Positions 42,971 to 52,125 are shown, numbered from the stretch's first letter. The stretch is DNA of 64,000 nucleotides from Segatella copri (GCF_019249655.2 NZ_CP137557.1:3505001-3569000), one strand, 5' to 3'. Program-made: numbers and translations. The notes: a model not told the origin generated them from the letters alone.

Positions 42971-43663
42971 TCAAAACGGTACGACCGGTTTCCAGAAATC
43001 GCTAATTTGATTTAGTTTCAAGTTTCTCTTCCAAACATTAGCTTTAATAAAATGCTCTTCATAAACAGCCCTGTCTCGCTCTGGATAAATGTTCCCTTTC
43101 CAATATTGTCTCAATTCGGCAACCTTAATGAGATGTCCATTGGTGCATACATATTTTGCATATTCGTTCTCTGCGGAAGAAACATACACTCTTGAAAGAA
43201 TACATTTGTATTTGTCGCTGATTTTGGGGTTTGGAATATCTTTGAATTCTTCAATTTTGTCATAATGCTCAGTATTAGGATTCCAAACATATGCATCAAA
43301 ATGTTCAGTGCCAGAAGCACCAAAGCTACCCAAATAAAACAGCACATCTTCTTTTATACCGTCAAAATTCAAGTCAGTCAACAGACAACTATCAATACGT
43401 TCTTCATTTGGTACAAGATCATCATCTTCAGGATATTTGTATCCGAAGCGATGAATGGTCTTGTCGCCACGTTTTATAATCACGCCATAATCAACATCGT
43501 CAACCTCATGCTCTATCATAAGGCTTAGAGTGTCGTCATTACTTCTCATAGAAGAATCAGAAGTTGCTTCTTTCTGTGGAACACATTTCGTTTTATTCTT
43601 ATTGCATCCCCATACTACAAGAAAACTACAAAAAATGAGTAGAATAAAAACTATCTTTTTCAT
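42971..43663 (-). CDS. Lipoprotein, XAC2610-like paralogue, array gene
   Basis: 230 aa from MKKIVFILLIFCSFLVVWGC at 43663 (a longer in-frame start at 43735 precedes the signal). Lipobox VWGC, then an acidic stretch, the D-x-N-x-D-G loop LTDLNFDGIKEDVLFYLG, and GTEHFDAYVWNPNTEHYDKI. It extends about 30 residues beyond its paralogue at 41958. Both contain the phrase DIPNP followed by a helical segment. Confidence 0.75.
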   Translation of the reverse strand: MKKIVFILLIFCSFLVVWGCNKNKTKCVPQKEATSDSSMRSNDDTLSLMIEHEVDDVDYGVIIKRGDKTIHRFGYKYPEDDDLVPNEERIDSCLLTDLNFDGIKEDVLFYLGSFGASGTEHFDAYVWNPNTEHYDKIEEFKDIPNPKISDKYKCILSRVYVSSAENEYAKYVCTNGHLIKVAELRQYWKGNIYPERDRAVYEEHFIKANVWKRNLKLNQISDFWKPVVPF

Positions 43664-43740
43664 ACTTCTTTTTATTTTTATTTTTATTGCGACAAAGATA
43701 CAGAATTTCTTTTTATTTTCTGCAAAAATTAGCAATTTCC

Positions 43741-44030
43741 TTACTCCACCAATAGCAATTGGATATAAATCGTGCTGTGGGAACTTCTCGCAGCCGATAT
43801 AGAGCGTTTCGAAGGCATCGGTGCCGTCGTTACGGTGTTCGAGAAGGTCTTCTCCTGATTCAGGTTGTTTTCACCAAAAAGGTGCAGATGAAGCGAAGCG
43901 TAACAGGAGATGAAGCCGATGGCTGCTGCCCAAGAAGGAAAAGCCATTGTCCTACGTTGGTTGGGCGCAAGACAAAGGTTTTATGGAAAGGCGGATTCGG
44001 AGGGATTCCGCTTCAATATCTTCAAATTCA
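43741..44030 (-). repeat. Array repeat A (about 290 bp)
   Basis: Highly similar to 45134-45410 and 46155-46440. On the minus strand one frame gives MAFPSWAAAIGFISCYA, and after a shift of frame another gives GTDAFETLYIGCEKFPQHDL then YPIAIGGV, ending at a stop or just beyond. The same frame break occurs in all three copies. Each copy lies directly 3' of an array gene. Confidence 0.75.
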
Positions 44031-44612
44031 TTACCTTGCTTCAACGTAAAATTTATTCTCTTTGTATAAAATCAACTTCTTCCCAACAATGAAGTCTCTT
44101 TCTTTTATAGGTATTCGTTCTGACTGCTCCTTAAAGAAGAACTCATCGTCATAGTCAAAGGTGACCATGTGTATTTTCCCATCTTTTATATAACAATTAT
44201 TGATGTTTTTAGAAAAACTTACAATGTTGGCAATGACTTCACCTTTGGCGTTTAAAATAAGCCAGTGATAAAAATTTGTATCTAATCCTGTGACATTCTT
44301 TGTCATAGATAATAAGAAATAACAACCATTTTGACAGGTAAATATATGAGGTGGATATTCCATAATTTCCATCCAGTCAAAAATTTCTTTTGACTTTTGA
44401 ATATACTTGTCAATATTTAAGTCATAACAAGGTATTAACGCAGATTCAACATTATTTGAAAAAGTACCTAAAGATGCAAAACTCATTTTAGATGGTTTTA
44501 TATCTTTATTAGCATGAGTTTCATTGAAATTCGTATTTACACGCTTTGTTTTATTACTACACGATGTTCCAATAATACAGGCCAATATAAAAACAAGAAT
44601 ATCTTTAATCAC
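44031..44612 (-). CDS. Lipoprotein, array gene
   Basis: 193 aa, lipobox TSCS (C18), N-terminal half low-complexity and Asn/Lys rich, then a beta-rich part (YFLLSMTKNVTGLDTNFYHW). Last codons overlap repeat A. Overlaps the preceding gene by 4 bases (ATGA), so the two form a coupled pair. No family recognised. Confidence 0.68.
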   Translation of the reverse strand: MIKDILVFILACIIGTSCSNKTKRVNTNFNETHANKDIKPSKMSFASLGTFSNNVESALIPCYDLNIDKYIQKSKEIFDWMEIMEYPPHIFTCQNGCYFLLSMTKNVTGLDTNFYHWLILNAKGEVIANIVSFSKNINNCYIKDGKIHMVTFDYDDEFFFKEQSERIPIKERDFIVGKKLILYKENKFYVEAR

Positions 44613-45064
44613 TTTATTGTATCTCCATAATCAGTTTCCGCTTCTTCCTGTAAATATAAGCATATTACATTCAGATAATCGACAATTTCCTTATGTGTCA
44701 AATTTAGTGTTTTTATACAAGAGCAGAATTCCGTAATAACACCTTCTGGATTATAGTCCCCTCGGCTATTAAAGATGAATAATCGTCCCCCTTTGTATGC
44801 AAAGATTCGTCTTGGAAAATGCGGTCCCATACCCTTGAAGGCATATATTCCATCTCCCCAAAGATAATTATTAGGAGAGATAAGGTTTACAACATTTTTA
44901 CTTGCATTTGCCTTTTTATATTCATAGTTGTTTTCTATTTGTTCCGCTATACTGTCAGGTAAACACACGCTTTTAAATGAGTCCAAGCATTGGCCCTTAG
45001 ATATGTAAGGAACAATGCTACAGATAAAGCATAATAGGATTTTATTGATTATCGTTATTTTCAT
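44609..45064 (-). CDS. Secreted small protein, array gene
   Basis: 151 aa, signal peptide MKITIINKILLCFICSIVPYISKG. The body has NYLWGDGIYAFKGMGPHFPR and a run RRIFAYKGGRLFIFNSRGDY, probably a beta-barrel-like fold. Paired with the lipoprotein above by translational coupling. Unknown function. Confidence 0.68.
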   Translation of the reverse strand: MKITIINKILLCFICSIVPYISKGQCLDSFKSVCLPDSIAEQIENNYEYKKANASKNVVNLISPNNYLWGDGIYAFKGMGPHFPRRIFAYKGGRLFIFNSRGDYNPEGVITEFCSCIKTLNLTHKEIVDYLNVICLYLQEEAETDYGDTIK

Positions 45065-45133
45065 TGTTATTTCTTAATTTACCTCACAAAGTTACACCAT
45101 AAAAACGGCAATTCTCCGATTTTATTGCATTAT

Positions 45134-45410
45134 CTCACTCCACCAACGCAAATTGGATACAAATCGTGCTGTGGGAACTTCTCGCAGCCGATGTAGAGGG
45201 TGTCGAAGGCATCGGTGCCGTCGGTTCGGTGTTCGAGAAGGTCTTCTTTTGATTCAGGTTGTTTTCACCCGAAAGGTGCAGAAGATGCGAAGCGTAACAG
45301 GAGGTGAAGCCGATGGCTGCTGCCCACAAAGGAAAAGCCATTGTCCTACGTTGGTTGGGCGCAAGACAAAGGCTTAGGGGAATTAGGCGGTGTTCCGCTT
45401 CATTATATTT
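45134..45410 (-). repeat. Array repeat B (about 280 bp)
   Basis: Second copy of the array repeat; minus strand GTDAFDTLYIGCEKFPQHDL then YPICVGGVR and TGA at its outer edge. Lies 3' of the gene at 45435-46055. Confidence 0.75.
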
Positions 45411-45434
45411 TTCTAAAGAAATTTGTAAAGTACA

Positions 45435-46055
45435 TTATTTCGCCTCGTCAAACATCTTTATGAGCATAGTCGGATCTTCATAAAACTTGTCTGTGTCAAG
45501 CTCCTTAATAATGGGTTTCATTTCAGGAAAGTCTTTGAAGACAATTTTCAACATTGCTTTCACACCAATGGCAGATGACATCCAAAAGGCTCTGGCGACA
45601 TCCTCACCCTTAACCTTAAAATAATAAATGCAGCCACTTCCAGTTATATGTAAATTCTTGGTATTGGTCTGAGTGGTAATTGGATGCATATATGCAGTAG
45701 CTCTCTTTCCCTCATATAAAGGAATCATAAATACTGGTTCTTTGTATGGTTTTGGACTTTTGACCCAAACGCTCGGCATAGTTTTTTGCGCCATCAGAGG
45801 AACGAATGTAATCCATTCTTTTCCTTTCTCGTCGAAATACTTTACTTCTTTTATCTCAGACGATTTGTAATCTTTATGCTCACCATTCTTTTTATCTTTA
45901 ACACGGATTTCACTTCCGTTGTCGTACATAAACAAAGATTTAGTGTTTCCACTCACTGTTTGACCATTGTTCAGTGTCAACTTGATGTTCTGTGCTTGCA
46001 TTGTAAATGCAAACAACAGGGCAAATAGCATTGTTAAAATCTTCTTCATATTCAT
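45435..46055 (-). CDS. Secreted hypothetical protein, paralogue family member 3
   Basis: 206 aa, signal peptide ending TMQAQ (start at 46055 or two codons on). Opens IKLTLNNGQTVSGNTKSLFM, has the block EPVFMIPLYEGKRATAYMH and ends DPTMLIKMFDEAK. These are the blocks of the proteins at 1301-1936 and 2026-2706. The same gene type thus occurs in the decayed element at the left edge and in the array of R. No named domain. Confidence 0.78.
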   Translation of the reverse strand: MNMKKILTMLFALLFAFTMQAQNIKLTLNNGQTVSGNTKSLFMYDNGSEIRVKDKKNGEHKDYKSSEIKEVKYFDEKGKEWITFVPLMAQKTMPSVWVKSPKPYKEPVFMIPLYEGKRATAYMHPITTQTNTKNLHITGSGCIYYFKVKGEDVARAFWMSSAIGVKAMLKIVFKDFPEMKPIIKELDTDKFYEDPTMLIKMFDEAK

Positions 46056-46154
46056 TCTCGTTTTATTAGGTATAAATTATTATTTGATCTGCAAAAATAG
46101 CATTTATTTTCAGAAATTCCAAATGTTTAAAGACTTATTAACGTAAAATATTGC

Positions 46155-46440
46155 TTATCTCACTCCACCAATAGCAATTGGATACAAATCGTGCTGTGGG
46201 AACTTCTCGCAGCCGATATAGAGAGTATCGAAGACATCGGTGCCGTCGGTGCGGTGTTCGAGGAGGTCTTCCTCTGATTCAGGTTGTTTTCACCAAAAAG
46301 GTGCAGATGAAGCGAAGCGTAACAGGAAATGAAGCCGAAGACTGCTGCCCACAAAGGAAAAGCCATTGTCCTACTTTGGTTGGGCGCAATACAAAGGCTT
46401 TATCTGGAAAGGCTGATTAGGAGGAATTCCGCTTCAATAA
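46155..46440 (-). repeat. Array repeat C (about 285 bp)
   Basis: Third copy of the array repeat, again directly 3' of an array gene (46466-46747) and with the same internal frame break. Confidence 0.75.
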
Positions 46441-46465
46441 ATCTTTAATATTTCCATTCTTCTTA

Positions 46466-46747
46466 CTATTCAAAAATTCTAAACAAACCATACATTATAG
46501 ACACAAAACCAACAATATATCCTTGAAGATAATTTATATAGTTTATTGTAAAACTCGGTGGGAAATTACGCCTGTCTTTGTATGTAATATTTAGGAAAGT
46601 AATACCATAGAATATTGCACAAATACTATCATATCTTTTAAATAAGATGGTTGTTATCCCTAAGCATATCATCAAAATTGAAAAAATCAAGTAAGTGCCA
46701 TATTTTACGGCACTTACCGACTTTTTGTGCTTAATAACTGAAAACAT
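46466..46747 (-). CDS. Small membrane protein, array gene
   Basis: 93 aa with three hydrophobic stretches (about 15-34, 43-55 and 70-90). Isoleucine- and tyrosine-rich, no motif known. Such small polytopic proteins are common as immunity proteins against pore-forming peptides, but nothing specific supports that here. Followed by repeat C. The 260 bases upstream hold no convincing gene. Confidence 0.55.
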   Translation of the reverse strand: MFSVIKHKKSVSAVKYGTYLIFSILMICLGITTILFKRYDSICAIFYGITFLNITYKDRRNFPPSFTINYINYLQGYIVGFVSIMYGLFRIFE

Positions 46748-47013
46748 TATTGCAATTCCTGTTATAGACGCTAATATTCCTCAAACACAAATATAGTTCA
46801 TATTGTTTTACTTTTATGTTATAACTAAAGAACGACTGGATATTGAATTTATTGCATTGAATTGCAGTATTAATCAGAAAACGCACAATAATATGTCTAT
46901 CAATGTTTTTCTATTGTCTCACCAAGCAGGGATTATTTGGCGACACGCATGTTCAAGTCATACATGCTTTTCCGCCAAAGGTGCGTCTAATATTGTGACG
47001 TAGTTTTATATTT

Positions 47014-47586
47014 CTATCTATCACTTGTACTTAAAACAAAAGGCTTATTTTTTTTATATTTGACATTACTAATGATAGAATGTGTTCCAAAATTTAGAAT
47101 AATAGAGTCTGGGATTACAGAAGTAGAATCAATCACGAATAAGCGTGGAATAGTAATTCTTTGTCCAATTTCATTTCTATCTCGATGATTTATGCTATTT
47201 ACCAAAGAATCAATATTATAATTTTTAGAAAAAACTAAGTAATCGTCGAGCCATAAATCATTGTCCTCAATTGTAAGATTATGAAACAACGAGGATATAT
47301 CATTGCCATTGGAATCTATTATTTTCATAGATTTAATTGACTCAATTGTACCATTCAAACCAGGTTCTATACCTCCTCCCATAAAAGTTAAAGAACTATT
47401 GCAATAGTCTACCATGAATTCTAATAGGAAATATCTATTTCCCTTTCTCAAATTCAAAAGAGAATCTTTGATAACAATCTCAGAAAGTGTAATGTTCGTT
47501 ATCTTGTAATTTCGGTATTCTTTGTGTGATAACAACATACAAAACACAACGCAAATTATAAGAGTTGCTATAATAATTTTTTTCAT
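47014..47586 (-). CDS. Membrane-anchored hypothetical protein, array gene
   Basis: 190 aa. One N-terminal hydrophobic segment (residues 3-20) serves as anchor or signal. The body is a beta-rich domain with TITNITL-like strands, MGGGIEPGLNGTIESIKSMK, and many Asn and Asp residues. No known family. Ends close to the next cassette. Confidence 0.65.
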   Translation of the reverse strand: MKKIIIATLIICVVFCMLLSHKEYRNYKITNITLSEIVIKDSLLNLRKGNRYFLLEFMVDYCNSSLTFMGGGIEPGLNGTIESIKSMKIIDSNGNDISSLFHNLTIEDNDLWLDDYLVFSKNYNIDSLVNSINHRDRNEIGQRITIPRLFVIDSTSVIPDSIILNFGTHSIISNVKYKKNKPFVLSTSDR

Positions 47587-47644
47587 AATGCGAAGTTTAA
47601 TACATTATCATATTCAATTGGTTTTAGCTCAAGTGATTCTCTTA

Positions 47645-47684
47645 TGTGTTCAGTCGCATCTCTCTATATATGCGACTGAACACA
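47645..47684. terminator. Strong terminator in the array
   Basis: 15-bp perfect arms TGTGTTCAGTCGCAT (47645-47659) and ATGCGACTGAACACA (47670-47684). Confidence 0.85.
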
Positions 47685-47767
47685 AAATAGAAATAATCTG
47701 ATTGGCTTAACGCTGTATCAGAAACGCTTGTTTAAAAGATGTAACCCCCGAATTTTCTACCACTGCT

Positions 47768-48331
47768 TCATTTTCTGTTTTTTGGAATTAGCGTTATTGA
47801 TTCAAGTTTGGCAACATTGGCCGAGATAGGTTTGATTGTCAGCCTTACATCGTACTGTTCAGGGAGTAGCTTTACATTTGGGTATTGGTTGAGATTGTAA
47901 CTTCTCCTAAATGGAGTTTCGTTATAACGGAAACATACCTCAACTATTCTATTTGTTGAATATCCCCTCAGCTGAGTTGTCAATGTTATCGGTTTGATAG
48001 ACTCCGCTTTTACATTCCAATAGACAAAAAGCACAAGAAAAGTAGAAAGACCGCCAACAGTAGCAAATTTCAAATACTTGCCATATTGGGATTTTCGGGA
48101 AATGATAAAACAACCGACAGCAACAAGCCATACGACAATCATCAAGAAATCATATACACGGTTGGAGATAAGAAACCCTCTTGAAAGCCATAAAACTGCA
48201 CCCATAAGCGCGATAATCGCCAATAAAAAATAGTCAATCGACCGTGAACGTATCGACTGATATATCCATTTGCCTATGCCATAAGCAATAGCGATTCCGA
48301 CTATATAGCGCAGCATGATTTCCATACTCAT
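47768..48331 (-). CDS. Four-helix membrane protein with C-terminal beta domain, array gene
   Basis: 187 aa. Hydrophobic segments at about 8-26, 31-50, 58-76 and 88-105, then a soluble C-terminal part (residues 108-187) with PITLTTQLRGYSTNRIVEVC and LPEQYDVRLTIKP. It overlaps the DKNYY-protein gene by 4 bases, so the two are coupled. Function unknown. Confidence 0.65.
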   Translation of the reverse strand: MSMEIMLRYIVGIAIAYGIGKWIYQSIRSRSIDYFLLAIIALMGAVLWLSRGFLISNRVYDFLMIVVWLVAVGCFIISRKSQYGKYLKFATVGGLSTFLVLFVYWNVKAESIKPITLTTQLRGYSTNRIVEVCFRYNETPFRRSYNLNQYPNVKLLPEQYDVRLTIKPISANVAKLESITLIPKNRK

Positions 48332-49536
48332 TTTCCATATTTCTTTTTCAGATATTCACGCAGTTTGGGAGAATCCTTGCCTTCATATATTCGGTTGCGG
48401 TCGAACACCGTCCAACTGTCGCCGTCCGGGAATGTCATCTTCTCAAAACTTCCGGGGTCAGCACCTTGAATGATGGAGTCGTTCCAAAACACATGTTTGT
48501 CATCTTTCCCATAGTTGAAATCTCCCCCGAAACCTCCCGCGGGCACAGGCTGGAAAGTTTCGGGATTTGCCCCGGCAACTAATTGGGAACTCCACCAGAC
48601 ATGCGATTTATCCTTGTACCAGTTGTCGGAAATATGCTCGAAAGTCGCGACATCGGCTTCAGGAAGGATATTAAAATGGGAATCGTAGATATTCGTTCCG
48701 TCGGAATACATCAAACGGCCTACTTCGGTGAGTTTGGAATAATCTTTTATTTGGGTTGGAATCCCTTTATTGTAAGCCCTGTGCTTGTCTTGCCCTATAT
48801 AGAAGTCCACTTCCTTGAACGTCGCAGGGTCAGCACCGGGAACCTCCCTGTCCCTGAAAAACACTTTGTGCTTGTCAGCGGCATAGTCTCCTGATTGGAG
48901 CGGAATCTCTGCTTCAATCGGGTGGAAAGTCTCGTAATCGATATCTGTAATCACACCTCCTGCAAGGTAGTATCCATTGTATTTGTCTTTTGCCCAATGA
49001 GTTTCCCAAGAATCTGAACTGCCTAAGATTTTGAATGTCGATTTATCTCTTACGTTCAATGCTTTCCCATCCCAATAAAAATCGTTGGCATCTTCTGCAA
49101 AATAGTAGGAATGCACTTTGAATGTTGCCGGATCCGCCTTTTCTATCAATTCACCGGAAACATATACATGCGTATTGTCTGCTGCATACGATTTGGTAAG
49201 CACACGGAACGAGCCGCCATCGGCACCATTGATAATATCGCCCTCGTAGAATGCGTGTTTCTTGTCTCGACCATAATCATCATTCAGTTTTTCAAAAGTC
49301 TTTGGGTCTGCATCAACATGCCTTGAAGTATGACCGCTTCCTTCATTCCACGTATGCCATGTTACCTCCTTACCATCGTTTTTATATCCGACAGAACAAG
49401 AAACTAGGATCATCAATACCAAAAGTATTGATGTAATGAATATAGATTTCTTAGGAGTTTGCGAACCTAACTTACTTTGTGCAGTTGCTCCGAATGTTAT
49501 AAGCAGGGAGCAAAATATTAACATAAATCCCTTCAT
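48328..49536 (-). CDS. DKNYY-repeat protein, array gene
   Basis: 402 aa. N-terminal membrane segments (about 3-20 and 30-48), then a periplasmic or surface domain of 9 to 10 repeats around Y/F-A-x-D-x-x-x-V-Y (YAADNTHVYVSGELIEKADP, YGKDDKHVFWNDSIIQGADP). These match the DKNYY family (PF13644). DKNYY proteins often stand beside toxins and immunity genes. Coupled to the membrane protein downstream. Confidence 0.82.
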   Translation of the reverse strand: MKGFMLIFCSLLITFGATAQSKLGSQTPKKSIFITSILLVLMILVSCSVGYKNDGKEVTWHTWNEGSGHTSRHVDADPKTFEKLNDDYGRDKKHAFYEGDIINGADGGSFRVLTKSYAADNTHVYVSGELIEKADPATFKVHSYYFAEDANDFYWDGKALNVRDKSTFKILGSSDSWETHWAKDKYNGYYLAGGVITDIDYETFHPIEAEIPLQSGDYAADKHKVFFRDREVPGADPATFKEVDFYIGQDKHRAYNKGIPTQIKDYSKLTEVGRLMYSDGTNIYDSHFNILPEADVATFEHISDNWYKDKSHVWWSSQLVAGANPETFQPVPAGGFGGDFNYGKDDKHVFWNDSIIQGADPGSFEKMTFPDGDSWTVFDRNRIYEGKDSPKLREYLKKKYGK

Positions 49537-49554
49537 AGCTACATTATAATTTGA

Positions 49555-50244
49555 TTACTTGAATTTCTCCCAATCAAGATTGAAAGAATCGTTGTTTTGT
49601 GAAAGCCATATAAGGTATTGTCGGTCTGTTTTGCAAACCTCCTCAATGGACTTTCCCTTGTATTTCCCGAAGCTCATTATATCGTTAGGACCAAGTGTTG
49701 GTCTATTCTCCATATGATATTCCAATACCTTATCAACATCGGTATAGAAGTGTTGGGAGTCAATAATTGCCCATTTGACATATTGCCAATCTTTAACAAT
49801 AACCTCTTTCAAAGTCATATCCTTATATTTACCAAAGCCAATCTTGTCATCAAGACCGAGAACCTTAACTGATTCTGTAGTCTTCTCACCTATGATGTCC
49901 AACAACATCCATGAGCCACATCCACAACATGGTATTGGTTGCGGTTCGGTATCATCCTTTGTACACCAACTGTGTTCTGGGTCATTCTCATAAGCATCAG
50001 CTCTTTCACCATTACGGTAATAAAAACCAAATACATTTCCAAACTTACCACCTCTTCCATGTGGTTCTACTCGTACAACCTCCACATACTGATTACGATA
50101 CCAGTCTGAAACTCTTCCGTCAGGGAATCTTTGGGCAGTAAAAGGCAATGCTCTACCTATATTGTAGTAAATCTCCGTTAGGTTCTGATGTGGATACTTG
50201 CAATTCACCGCATCAACCAACGTTTTCTTTTCTTCTTCTGTCAT
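49555..50244 (-). CDS. Protein with two ExoX-like C-terminal motifs, array gene
   Basis: 229 aa, no signal, cytoplasmic. Two copies of the short motif found at the C-terminus of exonuclease X relatives: FGKYKDMTLKEVIVKDWQYV at about 140-160 and FGKYKGKSIEEVCKTDRQYL at about 192-212. The N-terminal 120 residues contain CCGCGSW, a possible metal knuckle. No nuclease domain. Often found in Bacteroidetes accessory regions; role unknown. Confidence 0.7.
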   Translation of the reverse strand: MTEEEKKTLVDAVNCKYPHQNLTEIYYNIGRALPFTAQRFPDGRVSDWYRNQYVEVVRVEPHGRGGKFGNVFGFYYRNGERADAYENDPEHSWCTKDDTEPQPIPCCGCGSWMLLDIIGEKTTESVKVLGLDDKIGFGKYKDMTLKEVIVKDWQYVKWAIIDSQHFYTDVDKVLEYHMENRPTLGPNDIMSFGKYKGKSIEEVCKTDRQYLIWLSQNNDSFNLDWEKFK

Positions 50245-50248
50245 AGCT

Positions 50249-50659
50249 TCACTTCTTTAGTTTCTGATATTCCGTCTTGGTCATAATACCTTCTCTGGCT
50301 TTATCCATATTATCTGCATCTTTGTAGAAAATCCAATGTATCACAGGTTTTCCGCCATAGGCAGAAGAGTAAGCTTGTTGGAAGTTCCACCCCTTGTCAA
50401 CCATATAATTTGCTGCATCTACCATGCTGTTAAACTTGATTTCTTCGCCATTTTCATCCACAAATTTCAATTTGCGGCTGAGGTCTCCCCAAATATTATA
50501 TGAAGCCTTTGTCCCGAAGTCGAAGATTATTTTCAAACCAGAAGAAAGGTCTTTCTCAATACCCTTTACCTCGCAATAATAACGATGTTGTGCAAACGCA
50601 TTGCCAACATTACAAATAAGGCATAAAGCCAATAAATATTTCATAATAGTCTTGCTCAT
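50249..50659 (-). CDS. Secreted small protein, array gene
   Basis: 136 aa with signal peptide MSKTIMKYLLALCLICNVGNAFAQ. The mature part has IIFDFGTKASYNIWGDLSRK and AANYMVDKGWNFQQAYSSAY, typical of small Bacteroidetes periplasmic proteins without a name. The gene is 4 bases downstream of 49555-50244's neighbour and transcribed ahead of it, so likely cotranscribed. Confidence 0.65.
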   Translation of the reverse strand: MSKTIMKYLLALCLICNVGNAFAQHRYYCEVKGIEKDLSSGLKIIFDFGTKASYNIWGDLSRKLKFVDENGEEIKFNSMVDAANYMVDKGWNFQQAYSSAYGGKPVIHWIFYKDADNMDKAREGIMTKTEYQKLKK

Positions 50660-50671
50660 TTCTTTCTTGTT

Positions 50672-50932
50672 TTATAGTCCTTGTGATACTTTGCTATACA
50701 CTTGTTGGAAAACTCTTTCATTGATGGCATTCTGGAAGCTCTTGTTGTCAGGTTGTTCTTTCATCTGTATAACTGCATCCTTTGTCGGTTCAAGCAGCAC
50801 GTCAATGCGGTGCAACACCAACATAGGCAGAATGACCTTCTTGTAATCGCCTTTGTTGAAAGCGTTCACAAGTACATCATTGGCTATGTTCCAGATGAAC
50901 GAGAACAAAAAGTTATATTGTGACTGTTCCAT
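50672..50932 (-). pseudogene. Truncated HsdM-like methyltransferase N-terminus
   Basis: 86 aa. FIWNIANDVLVNAFNKGDYK then KVILPMLVLHRIDVLLEPTK is the N-terminal helical domain of type I restriction-modification M subunits. The SAM-binding and catalytic (N/D)PPF parts are missing because the frame stops. Together with the adjacent Xre regulator it is the left-over start of a type I system. Confidence 0.7.
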
Positions 50933-50945
50933 TATGTCTTGTCTT

Positions 50946-51158
50946 TTATTTAGTACTACGTTCTTTCGCGTCTGAGATAAGTTCCTTCATATCCACAGAC
51001 AATATCTGTGCAATTTCAAGAAGCGTTGTAAGGTTGGGTTGGGTACGATTGCACACATAGGCATTGACCGTACTGAAACTTCTTCCCAACTTCTTTGCAA
51101 GCCATGTTTGGCTTATCCCTTTGTCCGCTAAAACAACTCTTATGCGATTTAACTTCAT
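50946..51158 (-). CDS. Xre-family HTH regulator, copy 1
   Basis: 70 aa from the ATG at 51158 (an in-frame ATG upstream at 51212 would add a poorly conserved tail). HTH MKLNRIRVVLADKGISQTWL then AKKLGRSFSTVNAYVCNRTQ. Near-identical to 53049-53258 and preceded by the same upstream words TTGTCTAAATTACGAC. Precedes the HsdM remnant by 13 bases, as in many Bacteroidetes type I systems. Confidence 0.85.
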   Translation of the reverse strand: MKLNRIRVVLADKGISQTWLAKKLGRSFSTVNAYVCNRTQPNLTTLLEIAQILSVDMKELISDAKERSTK

Positions 51159-51236
51159 ATCATTGAACATCTGTGTTCTGTCGTAATTTAGACAACTTAA
51201 AAAAAAGTACACATTTTTAGAAAATAATGCGCACTC

Positions 51237-51830
51237 TTAATATACAGAAACTGCTTCATAAGCAATATTCGAAATATTAGCCTTCATTAAAGCGTTTTTT
51301 ACTTTGTCTGAAATACATATAGCTGCAGTTATTTGCCATAAATCATTCATTGCTGGTTTTGGAAATATACTGTAATCTTTTATTTTCAAAGAGGAATATG
51401 CTGGTTTTATTAAACCACCATTATTAGAATAGAAGCATTTATCCTTATTTAACACGTCCAATTCCTCAATAAAATGTGGTATATGGTATGTTCTGGTTTC
51501 TTTTCCACAACAAATATTGCATGAAATCCACTTAAGACCTTCTTTTCCTGTCAACATCTTTTTAATTAAATTTTTTAATTTTTCTGAGAACAAAGGCCAT
51601 GCTAAACTATTTGGTTGGTAATCCAACCAGATAGTTTCTACACGTGAGAAATCATTAGAATAATGTATTCCATCACTTTTTACCGTTAAAGCTTTAAGAG
51701 TAAAATCAAATGGCATTACCTCTGATTCTCTTAGAGCACCGATTAACTCATGCGCTAAACCGACATTGTCTGGAGCACATGCAATTGCAACATTCTTAAA
51801 ATGTTTCAATCCCATTAAAAAATATTTCAT
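51237..51830 (-). CDS. Putative Imm11/DUF1629-like immunity protein
   Basis: 197 aa, no signal. The C-terminal part KDYSIFPKPAMNDLWQITAA then ICISDKVKNALMKANISNIA ends in YEAVSVY. It follows the pattern of Imm11-type (DUF1629) proteins: hydrophobic segment, a 'V/I-S-D/E-K-x-K-x-A-L-x-x-A' helix and a final aromatic-E strand. The middle contains CNICCG. These proteins neutralise toxins of polymorphic systems (family knowledge). The match is by eye, so it is tentative. Confidence 0.5.
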   Translation of the reverse strand: MKYFLMGLKHFKNVAIACAPDNVGLAHELIGALRESEVMPFDFTLKALTVKSDGIHYSNDFSRVETIWLDYQPNSLAWPLFSEKLKNLIKKMLTGKEGLKWISCNICCGKETRTYHIPHFIEELDVLNKDKCFYSNNGGLIKPAYSSLKIKDYSIFPKPAMNDLWQITAAICISDKVKNALMKANISNIAYEAVSVY

Positions 51831-51866
51831 TATCTATTCCACCAAGATTTGTTTAACATTTTTGGA

Positions 51867-52115
51867 TTACTCCGTATTAACAGAGTCGCGCTGATGCAGA
51901 AAATGCTCAAATCGTTGGCTATAAAACCGAGATGAATGTCTCCCTATATCCAACAGATTTATATCATCGTACGCTTCCTTTTGCTCATGTGTGTGTTTAT
52001 ATAATGCACGATACTGTACATGCACACTTACCGTGTCCAGCGCTTCTTGAGAATGGACGCATGAGGCAAATAAACAAAATGCCAATAAACTGAAGAGTAT
52101 TTTCATAAGCAACAA
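51867..52115 (-). CDS. Short lipoprotein, GLPGLI-like N-terminus
   Basis: 82 aa. Lipobox FASC (C19), then VHVQYRALYKHTHEQKEAYD and INLLDIGRHSSRFYSQRFEH, which looks like the first part of a GLPGLI-family protein (normally about 250 aa). It ends early, so it is probably a truncated gene. Confidence 0.55.
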   Translation of the reverse strand: MLLMKILFSLLAFCLFASCVHSQEALDTVSVHVQYRALYKHTHEQKEAYDDINLLDIGRHSSRFYSQRFEHFLHQRDSVNTE

Positions 52116-52125
52116 TTCTTTTTAT

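Noticed and set aside
43741..43947. Short frame MAFPSWAAA... in repeat A as a gene, with similar frames in repeats B and C
   Set aside because: The frame is broken at the same place in all copies and the second half lies in another frame, so it is listed as a repeat.
46803..47003. 66-codon frame on the plus strand
   Set aside because: No signal, motif or ribosome site, and opposite to the array; treated as intergenic.
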